Shown: positions 32,273-41,940 of the stretch, one piece after another
How the letters are laid out: every line of letters begins with the position of its first letter
Numbering within the stretch: position 1 is the first letter of the stretch
NCBI GenBank assembly: GCA_018819135.1
Contig: JAHJQK010000042.1
Location: 1-60,978 of the forward strand
From: Pseudomonadota bacterium
GTDB lineage: Bacteria; Desulfobacterota; SM23-61
Length of the DNA: 60,978 bases
Reading direction: 5' to 3'
Notes under the pieces: model-generated
Told to the model about the DNA's origin: nothing
Databases searched by the model: none
Seen by the model: only the letters and a program-made list of their open reading frames with translations
Made by a program: the position numbers and the translations under genes

Positions 32273-35200
32273 ATGCCGGTGACTATCAAAGACTTTCCGC
32301 CAGATGATGCGCGAGACCGCAGAACCCAAGAGCCTTCTCAGGGTGGATTCGAATCCGATGCCCTGCGCATTAACTTGGAGGAAACCGCCGTTAAGCAAGT
32401 GGCGGCAGACCCCAAATACGAGGTTCTCCAGGAAACGGTGGATGGGTTCCGGGGAATTCAAAAGACCATCAACGCCCTCCTTTTTGAATTGAACCACCCC
32501 TTTAAAAATTGGGAAATCATTCTGCGGGAAATGCGCGCTTTTGCCCTGAAACACTTTAACGCCTATGCGCGCCATCCCCAAGGGCCAAGGGCCATCGGGG
32601 TGATCATCGATGTTTTTTTCGACGCGGTCATGAACTCTGGCCGGGAGGCCCTGGAAGCCAGGGCAGTCGATTCTCTCCTCGGTTATGCCGAAAAGATTGC
32701 CAGTGAATTGAACGGGGACAATCAGGAGAAACTCCTGACCGTTTTGCGTGCCTGCTTTCAACGACTCTTCTCTCTTCCGGAAAAACAATTTTTTTTCTTG
32801 GCCTCCAGCCACATTCCCTTAAAAAGGATTGGCCAGATCCTCCTGCAGAAATTACCGCCAGAGGCGAGATTGGCCGAGCTCAACGGATTGCTCATCCGCA
32901 GCTTCCGGGCTACTTATCGGTATTGGCTTCAGGAAGAAGATCCCTGCCTATGGTTCGGTAAAGAGGGCGGCGTTACTGCCTTCCCCGCCGGCAAGGAAAC
33001 GGACATCCTGGAGAAAGTGGCCCATCAGCGACTCAAGGAATTTCTGGCCACCTTAGACAAGTTGGCAGAAGGAGATCATTTGGTTTCCGGGGATGGTTCC
33101 ACCGGAACCCTGCGCGGCCTCCTCAATCTACCAGGATATCTGGAGATTGTCCGAGCCTACAAGGAAATTCCCCATCAGTTAAACGTCTCTTCGATAGATG
33201 GGCAAAGAGAGGTAGATGATCAACTCACCCGCAATCGGAAGATTCTGGCTCTTTTCAAGATCATGGAGATCAAGGGGCTGCAGGATATCCATGAAGAAAC
33301 ACTGCGCGAGATCAACTACACGCTGGTGGAACTGATCCGCAAGGAACCACCGGAGCGAATGGCAGAATTCCTTTTGAAAACCTTTTCCTTGCTCAAGTCC
33401 AGCGTGGAACATTACCCGCAGACAGCTCTCCAGTGTATCCAGACCATCGGAGCAGAAGTTTTTAATCGCGGCTACAGCCCTCTGGTGGAAGTTTTTTTGG
33501 AACAGGTTCTGCATTTCGGGTTTCAATACCCGGGGGTGGAAGGAGTCAATGCCAGCTGGCAACTGATCTGCAACCCCTGCCACCTGATCAACGTGCGGGT
33601 ATGGCTGGATCTTATCGCGCGCAACCCCAAATGGTGCAGCACCCTCCTTTCAGCCTTGATCATCAACCTGAAGTTGGGGGGCATCTGCATCCGGGACACC
33701 GACCTCTTTCAGAAAGAAGTGACCAAACTGCTCAACGCCGACATTGAGCCGGTCTACAACTTGATCAAGCAACTGACCAAACTGCTGCCAGTATATTTCA
33801 ACGAGATCGGCGCCGAGGGACGCCTCCGCGATGTAACCACCGAAATCGATGAGATCACCCACCGCCGAGATCCCCTGATCCATTTTCTCCGCAAGCAAAG
33901 TCATGTGGAAAGCAGCAACCTGATCGAGGGTTTTATCAAAGAAATATCCCGCTTCTGGCGGCTGAAAGATAAGAATGGTCTGCGGAACTTTCTTCCTCCG
34001 GAAATCTTTGAGAAGGTGGAGGCGGCCGGACCTTGCGTTGATGAAGTCCACCAGATTCTACGTAAAATCTTCGAAGAAAAGCGGTTTACCACAGAGAAAG
34101 ATCTACTGGGGTTGACTGACGCAGAACTTGAAGCCATTATGGCGGGAATGACCTCCGTCTCCGCAACCGAAAAAAAGCGGGTAGCCCTGCTCATCAAAAT
34201 ATATCGACTGGTCAACCAGAAGTACAACTTGGGATTCCAGGAAATCAGCTACCATCTTCAGGAAGCTTCGCGCTGGGGCTTCGAAGGTTTGGATTCCCTG
34301 CAGAAAACCTTGGATCGGAATAATACTCAGGAAGGCCTGGAGCATCTCTTGACCTATCTGGAGGGGCTGAAGGAGATCATTATCTCCCCCCAACGCTTTG
34401 AAGCCAGGGAAGATATTTACCGTAAGCGGCACATTGCCGTGGATATTCCCTCCATGTACGGCCGGTACCGGGAGAAGAAGTTCGACGCCCTCAGCTTGAC
34501 TTTCCGCTTAGAAAATCTGGCCAATATCTACCTGGAAAGAATGATCGACTCTCTGGATTTATCCTTCATTACCCGGGCCACCTTCTTTGAGATCATCCCG
34601 TGCATCCGTTACGTCTTCCGGGCCATGCAGCTGGATGGCATATCCTCTCATCGGGTGGATACCCAACTGAAGCTTTTGGAAAAATCTCTGGAAATTAAAC
34701 GGTTCGGTTTCACCCAGTACCTGGATATTTTTCGGGGGTTTTCCGAAGGGGTCAAGGACATCCTCTCGGTCTATTATGTCAATGCCCACAAGAATAATCT
34801 TATGGACTTAATTCTCCAGATGGGCAAAAAGAATATCCTCTCCAAGTATCTTATTTCCTCCGGGGAGGAGGTAGGACCCCAAGAATTCGTACACCAGATC
34901 GGGGAGAGATTTATACGAGACCTGATCTCCAATACCTTCGGCCTGCAGTACTTGGATATTTTCTTGGCCAGGATTCAACTCATTCTCTCCGAGCAGAAAG
35001 AAAATTTGAATGAAAATGACCTGGATCTCCTGATGACCTACGATCCCAAAAAGGTCTCCTGTCCCATTGACCATCCTAACCGTCTGACCAATGACCTGAT
35101 CCACCTCGGAAGCAAGGGGTATAATTTGGCCGTCCTGGCCTCCGAAGGGATTCCGGTTCCGCCGGGGTTTATCCTTACTACGGAAGTCTTTCGCTGCCTG

Positions 35201-36586
35201 CGGATTATCGAGCAGTATAAGCATGCCCATGACCATTTTGAACGTGAGATTCGCGCTGGGCTGCAGCAAATTGAACAGGCCACCGGGCGGGAATACGGCA
35301 ACCCCGCCCGTCCTTTGCTCTTGGCGGTGAGGAGTGGGGCGACCATCTCCATGCCGGGGATGATGGCTACTCTTATGAATGTGGGAATCAACGAGGAAAT
35401 CCTGGAAGGTTTAACCCGGTCAACCGGAGAGGCCTGGTATGCCTGGGATAATTACCGCCGGTTTATCCAATCCTGGGGCATGTCCTACGGCGTAGAGCGG
35501 GAAGTCTTCAACGAGATCATGAGCAAGTTCAAATTCAATTATGGAGTGGAAAAGAAGAGGGAGTTTTCCGGTGAGGAGATGAAACAGCTGGCCCTGGCTT
35601 ATCGCCGGGCGGTGGAGGAAAGACATATCACCCTGTATGAAGACCCTTGGGCTCAGCTCCAGGTAGCCATCAAGCAAGTTCTTACTTCCTGGGATTCCAC
35701 CAAGGCCAGACAATACCGCGAGATCATGGGCATCTCGGATTCCTGGGGAACCGCGGTAATCGTTCAAGCCATGGTTTTTGGCAACCTCAGCCTCTCTTCC
35801 GCCGGGAGCGGGGTGGTTTTTACGGCCCATCCCTACCTCAAGATCAGGCGCGTGGCCCTATGGGGGGACTACACTCCCGGCAACCAAGGGGAAGACATCG
35901 TCGGGGGGCTGGTTTCGACTTATCCGATTTCTAAGGAGCAACGGGAAATGGAAGGGGCGGAAGGGGACCTGGAAGAAGACTTCCCGATAGTCTACAAGCG
36001 TCTTTTCGAGATTGCCAAAAGCTTGGTTTATGAAAAAAAGTGGAATCCCCAGGAAGTCGAATTTACTTTTGAAAAACCCCAGGAGGCCGGCCTCTATATT
36101 CTTCAGACCCGGGACATGGTTTCCACCAAAAGGGAAAAATTTGAGGTGTTCTCCCCTTCTGCTTCCCTGCAGGAAAATTTTATCGGGAAGGGGATCGGGG
36201 CCAGCGGTGGGGCTCTCTCCGGGCGGGCCGTATTTACCTTGGAAGACATCCAACGCCTGCGCCGGGAAGAGCCGGGCACGCCGCTGATTTTAGTCCGTTC
36301 CGATACCGTCCCGGAAGACATCCAGGAAATCTTCCTTACGGACGGGCTGCTGACAGCAAAAGGAGGCCAGACTTCTCATGCGGCCATCGTAGCTTTTGAG
36401 CTGGATAAAACGGCGGTTGTGGGTTGCCGCAACTTGGTGGTTTTGGAAAATGAAGGCCGTTTCCTGATCAAAGGCAGAGAGGTGAAGCGAGGGGATTACT
36501 TAAGCCTGGAGGGAAGAAAAGGCTTGGTCTATTTGGGGCAGCATGAAATCAAGGCGGAAGGAGATTCCTACCCCATCTTGATGTAG
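32273..36586 (+). CDS. Giant PPDK-like protein: ATP-grasp plus phospho-His domain, no PEP barrel
   Basis: This 1437-residue protein has three parts. Residues 1 to about 930 are mostly helical and match no family I recognise. From about 944 comes a pyruvate-phosphate-dikinase-type ATP-binding domain: LGSKGYNLAVLASEGIPVPP, AVRSGATISMPGMMATLMN (about 1017) and GSGVVFTAHPYL. From about 1335 comes the swivelling phosphohistidine domain with GGQTSHAAIVA (His near 1368). The C-terminal PEP/pyruvate TIM barrel of PPDK and PEP synthase is absent; the protein ends 70 residues after the His. It may transfer phosphate from ATP to a partner or small molecule via the His, or be regulatory. It lies between two GAPDH genes. 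Confidence 0.85.
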   Translation: MPVTIKDFPPDDARDRRTQEPSQGGFESDALRINLEETAVKQVAADPKYEVLQETVDGFRGIQKTINALLFELNHPFKNWEIILREMRAFALKHFNAYARHPQGPRAIGVIIDVFFDAVMNSGREALEARAVDSLLGYAEKIASELNGDNQEKLLTVLRACFQRLFSLPEKQFFFLASSHIPLKRIGQILLQKLPPEARLAELNGLLIRSFRATYRYWLQEEDPCLWFGKEGGVTAFPAGKETDILEKVAHQRLKEFLATLDKLAEGDHLVSGDGSTGTLRGLLNLPGYLEIVRAYKEIPHQLNVSSIDGQREVDDQLTRNRKILALFKIMEIKGLQDIHEETLREINYTLVELIRKEPPERMAEFLLKTFSLLKSSVEHYPQTALQCIQTIGAEVFNRGYSPLVEVFLEQVLHFGFQYPGVEGVNASWQLICNPCHLINVRVWLDLIARNPKWCSTLLSALIINLKLGGICIRDTDLFQKEVTKLLNADIEPVYNLIKQLTKLLPVYFNEIGAEGRLRDVTTEIDEITHRRDPLIHFLRKQSHVESSNLIEGFIKEISRFWRLKDKNGLRNFLPPEIFEKVEAAGPCVDEVHQILRKIFEEKRFTTEKDLLGLTDAELEAIMAGMTSVSATEKKRVALLIKIYRLVNQKYNLGFQEISYHLQEASRWGFEGLDSLQKTLDRNNTQEGLEHLLTYLEGLKEIIISPQRFEAREDIYRKRHIAVDIPSMYGRYREKKFDALSLTFRLENLANIYLERMIDSLDLSFITRATFFEIIPCIRYVFRAMQLDGISSHRVDTQLKLLEKSLEIKRFGFTQYLDIFRGFSEGVKDILSVYYVNAHKNNLMDLILQMGKKNILSKYLISSGEEVGPQEFVHQIGERFIRDLISNTFGLQYLDIFLARIQLILSEQKENLNENDLDLLMTYDPKKVSCPIDHPNRLTNDLIHLGSKGYNLAVLASEGIPVPPGFILTTEVFRCLRIIEQYKHAHDHFEREIRAGLQQIEQATGREYGNPARPLLLAVRSGATISMPGMMATLMNVGINEEILEGLTRSTGEAWYAWDNYRRFIQSWGMSYGVEREVFNEIMSKFKFNYGVEKKREFSGEEMKQLALAYRRAVEERHITLYEDPWAQLQVAIKQVLTSWDSTKARQYREIMGISDSWGTAVIVQAMVFGNLSLSSAGSGVVFTAHPYLKIRRVALWGDYTPGNQGEDIVGGLVSTYPISKEQREMEGAEGDLEEDFPIVYKRLFEIAKSLVYEKKWNPQEVEFTFEKPQEAGLYILQTRDMVSTKREKFEVFSPSASLQENFIGKGIGASGGALSGRAVFTLEDIQRLRREEPGTPLILVRSDTVPEDIQEIFLTDGLLTAKGGQTSHAAIVAFELDKTAVVGCRNLVVLENEGRFLIKGREVKRGDYLSLEGRKGLVYLGQHEIKAEGDSYPILM

Positions 36587-36607
36587 GAACCCATTGCTCC
36601 TTTATTA

Positions 36608-36742
36608 GGACGCAGATTGGCGCAGATAAACCCAGATAAATATATTGTATAGGAAATTCCTTTTTGGACACGGATATACACAGATTATCAGGATAAATTA
36701 AAAAAAATAATTATCTGCGGTTATCCGCGTAAATCTGCGTCC
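36608..36742. repeat. Family B inverted repeat, copy B5 (compound)
   Basis: GGACGCAGATTGGCGCAGATA opens and TCCGCGTAAATCTGCGTCC closes, with a second left end (GGACACGGATATACACAGAT) inside at about 36665, so one copy appears inserted in another. Confidence 0.8.
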
Positions 36743-36770
36743 TATTAAATTTTTTCACGGAGGTGTGAAT

Positions 36771-38048
36771 ATGGCGGATCACCTTAAAGTGAAGGAAGGG
36801 GAAAAGAGCCAGCTGAAATTAGGGATTAATGGTCTGGGCCGAATCGGCAAACTCACGGTCTGGCACCATATCGCCCGCGGTTATTTTTCAGAGCTCGTGG
36901 TTAATGTCGGCCGGGAAGCCGGTGGCGGCTTGGATGATATTGCCAGCTACATCGAAAGGGACAGCACCTACGGATATCTGGGACAGTACCTTTACGGCCA
37001 CAGGGCGGGAAGGGTCATAGAGAACTTGAACGAAGAACATGGAAAATTCGAGGTCAATGGAACGCCGGTAACCGTCCTGCGTAAGGACCGTAACCCTAAA
37101 GACATTCCCTGGAAAAGCTGGGGAGCTCACCTGGTGGTGGATGCCACGGGGAAGTTTTTAGACCCGACAGCACCGTCGGATTCTAAAAATGGTTCGATCC
37201 AGGGACACCTGCAAGCCGGTGCCCAAAAAGCCATCGTTTCCGCCCCCTTCAAAATCAAGGAAAAGTCCATGGCCATGCCGGGGGACGCCGTAACCATGGT
37301 GATGGGGATCAACGATGACCAATATCACCCCCAACAGCACCGCATGATCTCAGCCGCCTCCTGCACCACCACCTGCCTGGCTTTTATGGTCAAACCCTTG
37401 TTGGATTATTTCGGCGGCGATAAGATCCTCAGCGCCTCGATGGTAACCGTCCATGCGGCGACCGGGTCGCAGGAGGTCCTGGACCGCCTTCCCGACGCCA
37501 AATCAAAGGACTTGAGAAAAAATCGGTCGATTATGAACAACATCATCCTTACTTCCACGGGAGCGGCCCAGGCCCTGGCCCTGGTCATTCCCGAAATGAA
37601 ACGCATCGGCTTCATCGCGGAATCCGTTCGCATTCCCACCAGTACCGGCTCGCTGATCGTTTTAGTCGTAAATATTCAGGATGAAAATTTAGAGCGTCCG
37701 ATCAACCGGGAAATGATCAACCAAGTTTATCAAAAAGCCTCTGCGACCTACATGAGCAAGTACTTAATTTTCAGTGAACGCCAGAATGTCTCCACGGACA
37801 TCATTGGCTCCCCTAACGCCGCCGCCATGATCGAGGGCACAGAGACGCATACGCGAACCGCTCACATTTGCGTCGACCTATCCAAGGTCCCGGGATTGCC
37901 CCCCGGGATCATTAAAGGGGATACGTCCTGCGTGGCTGAAATCCCCGTGACCCAGGCCGTGGTTTATGGGTGGTACGACAACGAGCTGGGAAGTTATACG
38001 AATTTATTGGGGGATCTTACCGTAAAGATAGCCAAGGAACTTCGCTGA
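36771..38048 (+). CDS. Second, long-form glyceraldehyde-3-phosphate dehydrogenase
   Basis: This 425-residue GAPDH paralogue has NAD motif GINGLGRIGKLTVWHH, catalytic Cys in SAASCTTTCLAF (Thr replaces the usual Asn) and catalytic His in VTVHAATGSQE, so it should be active. It is about 90 residues longer than gapA, with an extended N terminus and insertions such as LDPTAPSDSKNGSIQG. WYDNELGSYTNLL closes it. The ATG at 36771 is preferred to GTG 36765, which overlaps GGAGGT. Such long GAPDHs occur in anaerobic deltaproteobacteria; whether this one works in gluconeogenesis or with other aldehydes is not known. Confidence 0.88.
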   Translation: MADHLKVKEGEKSQLKLGINGLGRIGKLTVWHHIARGYFSELVVNVGREAGGGLDDIASYIERDSTYGYLGQYLYGHRAGRVIENLNEEHGKFEVNGTPVTVLRKDRNPKDIPWKSWGAHLVVDATGKFLDPTAPSDSKNGSIQGHLQAGAQKAIVSAPFKIKEKSMAMPGDAVTMVMGINDDQYHPQQHRMISAASCTTTCLAFMVKPLLDYFGGDKILSASMVTVHAATGSQEVLDRLPDAKSKDLRKNRSIMNNIILTSTGAAQALALVIPEMKRIGFIAESVRIPTSTGSLIVLVVNIQDENLERPINREMINQVYQKASATYMSKYLIFSERQNVSTDIIGSPNAAAMIEGTETHTRTAHICVDLSKVPGLPPGIIKGDTSCVAEIPVTQAVVYGWYDNELGSYTNLLGDLTVKIAKELR

Positions 38049-38167
38049 GAGCCTCGTGCCAGAGGAGATATATTTTATCTTTTCTCTTGTTTTTCAATAC
38101 GTTAACGGAAATTTGTAAATAAATAAACCCCCTCGGCAACTATTTTCAACCAACCCTCATTTTTCTC

Positions 38168-38196
38168 TTGACGATCACAATATATAGTGGTAAAAA
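38168..38196 (+). promoter_or_regulatory. Sigma-70 promoter of nrdD
   Basis: TTGACG (38168-38173) and TAAAAA (38191-38196) have a 17 bp spacer. NrdR box 1 fills the spacer, so a bound repressor would block RNA polymerase. Confidence 0.55.
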
Positions 38197-38221
38197 TTTT
38201 ATTCTATACAATATAAGCTAC
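38175..38221. promoter_or_regulatory. Tandem NrdR boxes upstream of nrdD
   Basis: Box 1 TCACAATATATAGTGG (38175-38190) fits the NrdR consensus ACACWATATATWGTGT closely. Box 2 ATACAATATAAGCTAC (38206-38221) is weaker but lies exactly 31 bp away, the helical spacing usual for NrdR tandem sites. NrdR represses ribonucleotide reductase genes in response to ATP/dATP. Confidence 0.75.
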
Positions 38222-38241
38222 TTTTTACAGGAGGTCATTAC

Positions 38242-40488
38242 ATGGGAGCTGTCGACCCTCAGGTGCGCCCTGGCGAGCAGCAAAAAGAAGAAGGTTTCAG
38301 GAAAGTCGAAAAAACGAACGCCTGGGTCGCTCCCGAGGGCGCGGGGAATGAAACGACCGACATGGCCCTGTTCGTCCGCACTTCCAGCGAGACGCTTTCT
38401 GACTGGAATCGGCAGCGAATTGTGGATGCGCTCTTGCGGGAGACAACCATCGACCGGGACACGGCGGAGCGGGTCAGCCGCGAGGTGGAGGAACAGATTA
38501 TCACCTCCAAGATCTCCTTGGTCACGGCCCCTCTGATCCGTGAGTTGGTGGATGCGAAACTCATTGAGTATGGGCTGGAGGAAGCCCGCAAGATGCACAC
38601 CCGCCTGGGGGTTCCGCTCTATGATGTCGATCAACTCATCCTCCACCCCAACCGGGAGAATGCCAATGTTCCTCACGGGCCCGAGGCCACCAATCTCACC
38701 CTGGCCGAGCGGATCAAGAAAGAATACGCCCTGCTCAGGGTCTTCTCCCAGGAGATCGGCGATGCCCACATGCGCGGCGACCTGCACCTCCACGATCTGG
38801 GGTTTATCGACCGGCCGTACTGTTCGGGGCAGTCGCTGGAATACATCAAAAAATTTGGCCTCAACCTGCCGAATTCCCTTTCCATGGCCAAGCCGGCCAA
38901 GCACCCCGAAGTGTTATTGGCTCATATGGTTAAGTTTGCCGCTGCCCTGCAAAGCAACTTCGCTGGAGCCATCGGTTGGGATGCCGTCAACCTGTTCTTT
39001 GCCCCTTACCTCGAAGGCCTGAGCGACCGGGAAGTTCATCAATTGGCCCAGATGCTTATCTATGAATTCTCCCAGCAAGCGGTGGCGCGGGGCGGCCAGG
39101 CGATCTTTACGGATATCAATCTTTATTGGGAGGTGCCCAAGCATTTCGAGAAGGTGATGGCCATCGGGCCGGGGGGAGAGTTTACGGGAAAAACCTATGC
39201 CGAATACGCCAGCCAGGCCCAGCGGTTCGTCTGGGCCCTCTTCGATGTTTACCGGGAGGGGGATGCCGTTGGCCGGCCTTTCTTCTTTCCCAAGCCCCTG
39301 GTACACATCACCGAAAAATTTTTTCAAACCCCCGGCCACATGGATTTCTTGCTGCACATCTGTAACGTAGCCGCGGAGAAGGGCAACACCTATTTTGTTT
39401 TCGACCGGGGAAACACTGCCAAGGTTTCGGAATGCTGCCGCTTGAGCTTCAAGCTGGAGCAATCTGACCTGGAAGATGCCCGATACCCCTGGCGCATGCG
39501 CTACTGCGCCCTGCAGAATGTTACTCTGAATCTCCCGCGCATTGCCTACCAATGCGCCGGCGAGGATACTAAACTTTTTGCCAAAATCTCCGAAGTCTTC
39601 AACAAGGCGGTACGGGCCCACTTGGAAAAGAAAGTTTTCTTAGAACGCTTATTGTCCCTGGGGGAAAACGGGCCGCTGGCCCTTTTGAGCATGAATAAAG
39701 ACGGCATGCCCTATTTGCGCATGCACCGGGTGACCAACCTGATCGGCATGGTGGGCTTGAATGAGATGATCCAGGTCCACCTGGGCCAACAGCTGCATGA
39801 GTCCGATGCAGCCTTGAAGTTCGGCCTGAAAGTGATTGCCTATATGAAGCTCCTGGCCGACAAGATGAGCCAGAAACATAACATGCGTTTTGTCCTGGAA
39901 CAAACTCCGGCGGAGTCCACGGCCTACCGTTTTGCCAAGCTGGATCTGAGGGACTTTTCCCCCCGCTCGGGGTACATCGTCAAAGGGGATATTTCCCGGG
40001 GAGAAGTCTATTACAGCAATTCTACCTACCTGAACGTGGGATCAGTCTTGAATCCCATTGACCGGGTGCGTAAGGAAGGACTCTTTCATCCCCTGATTGA
40101 GGCCGGGGCCTTGACCCACGTCTGGCTGGGAGAAGCCCGGCCTTCCCAAGAATCCTTGGCGAATTTCGTTAGCAAAGTTTTTCGCCATTCCCAGAACGAC
40201 CAGATTGCGTTTTCGCCGGAATTTACCACCTGCACTGGCTGCGGGCGGACGGCCCGGGGCTTGCATGATAGATGTTCTTATTGCGGTTCAACTCAGATCG
40301 AAGGCATCACCCGGATCACCGGCTATTTCACCAAGATCTCCAGCTGGAACAAAGGGAAATTAGGGGAGCTGCGCGACCGCTTCCGTAACCAAAAATATTT
40401 TTCCGCCAGCGATCATCGGGAAGCAAGGCCTGAAGGCGAAATCCCGAAGCAGGAAAAATTGGCCGGCTCGTCCAGCCTGCCCGTTTAA
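38242..40488 (+). CDS. nrdD: Anaerobic ribonucleoside-triphosphate reductase
   Basis: This glycyl-radical enzyme makes deoxynucleotides without oxygen. An ATP-cone-like domain is near the N terminus (about residues 40-130). The catalytic barrel includes HDLGFIDRPYCSGQSLEYI. The C-terminal zinc site is CTGCGRTARGLHDRCSYCG, and the glycyl-radical loop RITGYFTK has Gly694. Length 748 residues is typical. AGGAGGT supports the ATG. Promoter and NrdR boxes lie upstream; the glutaredoxin-like gene and nrdG follow, giving a complete anaerobic dNTP unit. Confidence 0.96.
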   Translation: MGAVDPQVRPGEQQKEEGFRKVEKTNAWVAPEGAGNETTDMALFVRTSSETLSDWNRQRIVDALLRETTIDRDTAERVSREVEEQIITSKISLVTAPLIRELVDAKLIEYGLEEARKMHTRLGVPLYDVDQLILHPNRENANVPHGPEATNLTLAERIKKEYALLRVFSQEIGDAHMRGDLHLHDLGFIDRPYCSGQSLEYIKKFGLNLPNSLSMAKPAKHPEVLLAHMVKFAAALQSNFAGAIGWDAVNLFFAPYLEGLSDREVHQLAQMLIYEFSQQAVARGGQAIFTDINLYWEVPKHFEKVMAIGPGGEFTGKTYAEYASQAQRFVWALFDVYREGDAVGRPFFFPKPLVHITEKFFQTPGHMDFLLHICNVAAEKGNTYFVFDRGNTAKVSECCRLSFKLEQSDLEDARYPWRMRYCALQNVTLNLPRIAYQCAGEDTKLFAKISEVFNKAVRAHLEKKVFLERLLSLGENGPLALLSMNKDGMPYLRMHRVTNLIGMVGLNEMIQVHLGQQLHESDAALKFGLKVIAYMKLLADKMSQKHNMRFVLEQTPAESTAYRFAKLDLRDFSPRSGYIVKGDISRGEVYYSNSTYLNVGSVLNPIDRVRKEGLFHPLIEAGALTHVWLGEARPSQESLANFVSKVFRHSQNDQIAFSPEFTTCTGCGRTARGLHDRCSYCGSTQIEGITRITGYFTKISSWNKGKLGELRDRFRNQKYFSASDHREARPEGEIPKQEKLAGSSSLPV

Positions 40489-40510
40489 CTTATCGCCAAT
40501 AATCATTGAG

Positions 40511-40740
40511 GGACACAGATAAGCGCAGATCTTCTGGATTAAAAATTCGTAAAGCGTGAGAGAACAATCCCGCGAAACGAGGGAATCACCCCCTCCCAAC
40601 CCTCCCCCCTCGAGGGGGAGGGATAGGGTGGGGGGGATTGCTTAACAAAATTTCAAGAATTTGACCATTAGTAGTACAGATTATTAGGATAAACTAAAAA
40701 GAAAATAATTATCGGCTTTTATCTGCGCCAATCTGCGTCC
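40511..40740. repeat. Family B repeat (B6) interrupted by family A repeat (A4)
   Basis: The B left end GGACACAGATAAGCGCAGAT (40511) and right end ATCTGCGCCAATCTGCGTCC (40740) enclose copy A4. Outside A4, the remaining interior matches B5 (GATAAACTAAAAAGAAAATAATTATC is a close variant). A4 therefore appears inserted into a pre-existing B element, giving a relative age. Confidence 0.8.
40581..40677. repeat. Family A GC-rich repeat, copy A4
   Basis: GGGAATCACCCCCTCCCAACC, the CCCCTCGAGGGGG core and GGTGGGGGGGATTGCTTAACA are in A2 orientation. The GGTTGCGGC(T)TTGCCG end seen in the other copies is missing, so this copy is shortened on that side. Confidence 0.8.
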
Positions 40741-40746
40741 AACGGA

Positions 40747-41031
40747 ATGAAAACAGGAGGGGAGAAAGTGACGCTTTTTACCAAGGAAGGCTGCGCAAAG
40801 TGTGAATACGTCAGGAAGAGCGTCGACTTGAAAAAGTTAGGGATAAAAGTGGACGTTTTAAGTCCGGACAACCCCGATTCCTTGGCCCATCTGGCCTGGC
40901 ATGAATTGGTCAGTTTGGCGGAAACCCAGCTACCCATATTAGTATTGGACGATTCCTCTTCCATAACCGGGGCGATCCGCATCAAGAATTACCTAACAGC
41001 AGTCCGCAATCAGCGATCAGCAGTCGGCTAA
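40747..41031 (+). CDS. Glutaredoxin/NrdH-like redox protein
   Basis: This 94-residue thioredoxin-fold protein has a redox-active CAKC pair (Cys16, Cys19) in LFTKEGCAKCEYVRKS and a conserved cis-Pro loop QLPILVLDD. It lies between nrdD and nrdG on the same strand, which suggests it reduces the anaerobic ribonucleotide reductase or its activator. Its last 10 residues (VRNQRSAVG and stop) are read from a short GCAATCAGCGATCAGCAGTC-type repeat that continues to 41075, so the C terminus may have been altered by repeat insertion. Confidence 0.75.
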   Translation: MKTGGEKVTLFTKEGCAKCEYVRKSVDLKKLGIKVDVLSPDNPDSLAHLAWHELVSLAETQLPILVLDDSSSITGAIRIKNYLTAVRNQRSAVG

Positions 41032-41077
41032 AATCAATGAAAGCTGAAAGCTGAGTGCTGCCTGCTGATGGCTGCTT

Positions 41078-41812
41078 ATGGACTATCCCATCAAAGGATT
41101 TATCGAGACTTCTTTCTCGGATTGGCCGGGAAAAGTTGCGGCCGTTCTTTTTCTCCCATCGTGCAATTTTCGTTGCCTTTACTGCCATAACCATGACCTG
41201 GTCTTCCTGCCGGAGAAATATCCGGATTTTCCCTTAGGGGAGATTGTAGGGAATTTACGAAAACGCAGTGGCTGGATCGATGGCATCTGCATAACCGGCG
41301 GGGAGCCCACCCTCCATTCCTGGCTCCCTGCGCTGATTCGTTTTCTGAAGTCTGCTGCCGGCCTATCTCCGCCCGGCGTTTCCTTAGGGATCAAGCTGGA
41401 CACCAACGGAACGCGCCCCGAGGTCCTGCGGAACCTGATGGGGGAAGGGCTTTTGGATTACGTGGCCATGGACCTCAAGGGCCCCTTGGAGGCGCAACGC
41501 TATGCCAGTATCACCGGCGTGCCCCTGGGAGAAGAAGTTATGGCCCAAATTCAAGCGAGCATCCAGATCCTGCTTCAAGGCCCGGGGGACCACGAATTTC
41601 GTACCACCCTGGTTCCTACGTTCATCGGAGAAGAGGAGGTCTACGCCTTAGCCCGGAGGGTTCGAGGAGCAAAGCGCTACACTTTGCAAAATTTCGATCC
41701 CCGGGACCCGCTGGAGGAAGGGTTGAAAAGCGTAGTGCCTTTCGACGAACAGGCCCTGCGGCAGATGCAGGAAAGGGTTAATGAGATTATTAAGGAAAAG
41801 CTTGCGAGTTGA
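41078..41812 (+). CDS. nrdG: Anaerobic ribonucleotide reductase activating protein (radical SAM)
   Basis: This radical-SAM enzyme installs the glycyl radical on NrdD. The [4Fe-4S] motif CNFRCLYC has Cys29, Cys33 and Cys36. The SAM-binding ITGGEPTLH and LDTNGTRP motifs follow. Length 244 residues is normal. It lies 47 bp after the glutaredoxin-like gene, within the same unit as nrdD. A pyruvate-formate-lyase activator is the alternative, but no PFL is present. The spacer contains an inverted short repeat but no terminator. Confidence 0.92.
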   Translation: MDYPIKGFIETSFSDWPGKVAAVLFLPSCNFRCLYCHNHDLVFLPEKYPDFPLGEIVGNLRKRSGWIDGICITGGEPTLHSWLPALIRFLKSAAGLSPPGVSLGIKLDTNGTRPEVLRNLMGEGLLDYVAMDLKGPLEAQRYASITGVPLGEEVMAQIQASIQILLQGPGDHEFRTTLVPTFIGEEEVYALARRVRGAKRYTLQNFDPRDPLEEGLKSVVPFDEQALRQMQERVNEIIKEKLAS

Positions 41813-41940
41813 GGATTTTAAATTAGCCACAGAGGACGCAGAGATCACCGAGTTTTAAAACCGTGATTAAGAAAAAGGGAAGAATATGTGTCAAGTGCCT
41901 AAGGCGGCGTAGCCGGAGCCAAACAGGAAAATTCCCTGTA

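Noticed and set aside
38914-39621. 235-residue frame antisense to nrdD
   Set aside because: Shadow of a well-supported gene; no domain.
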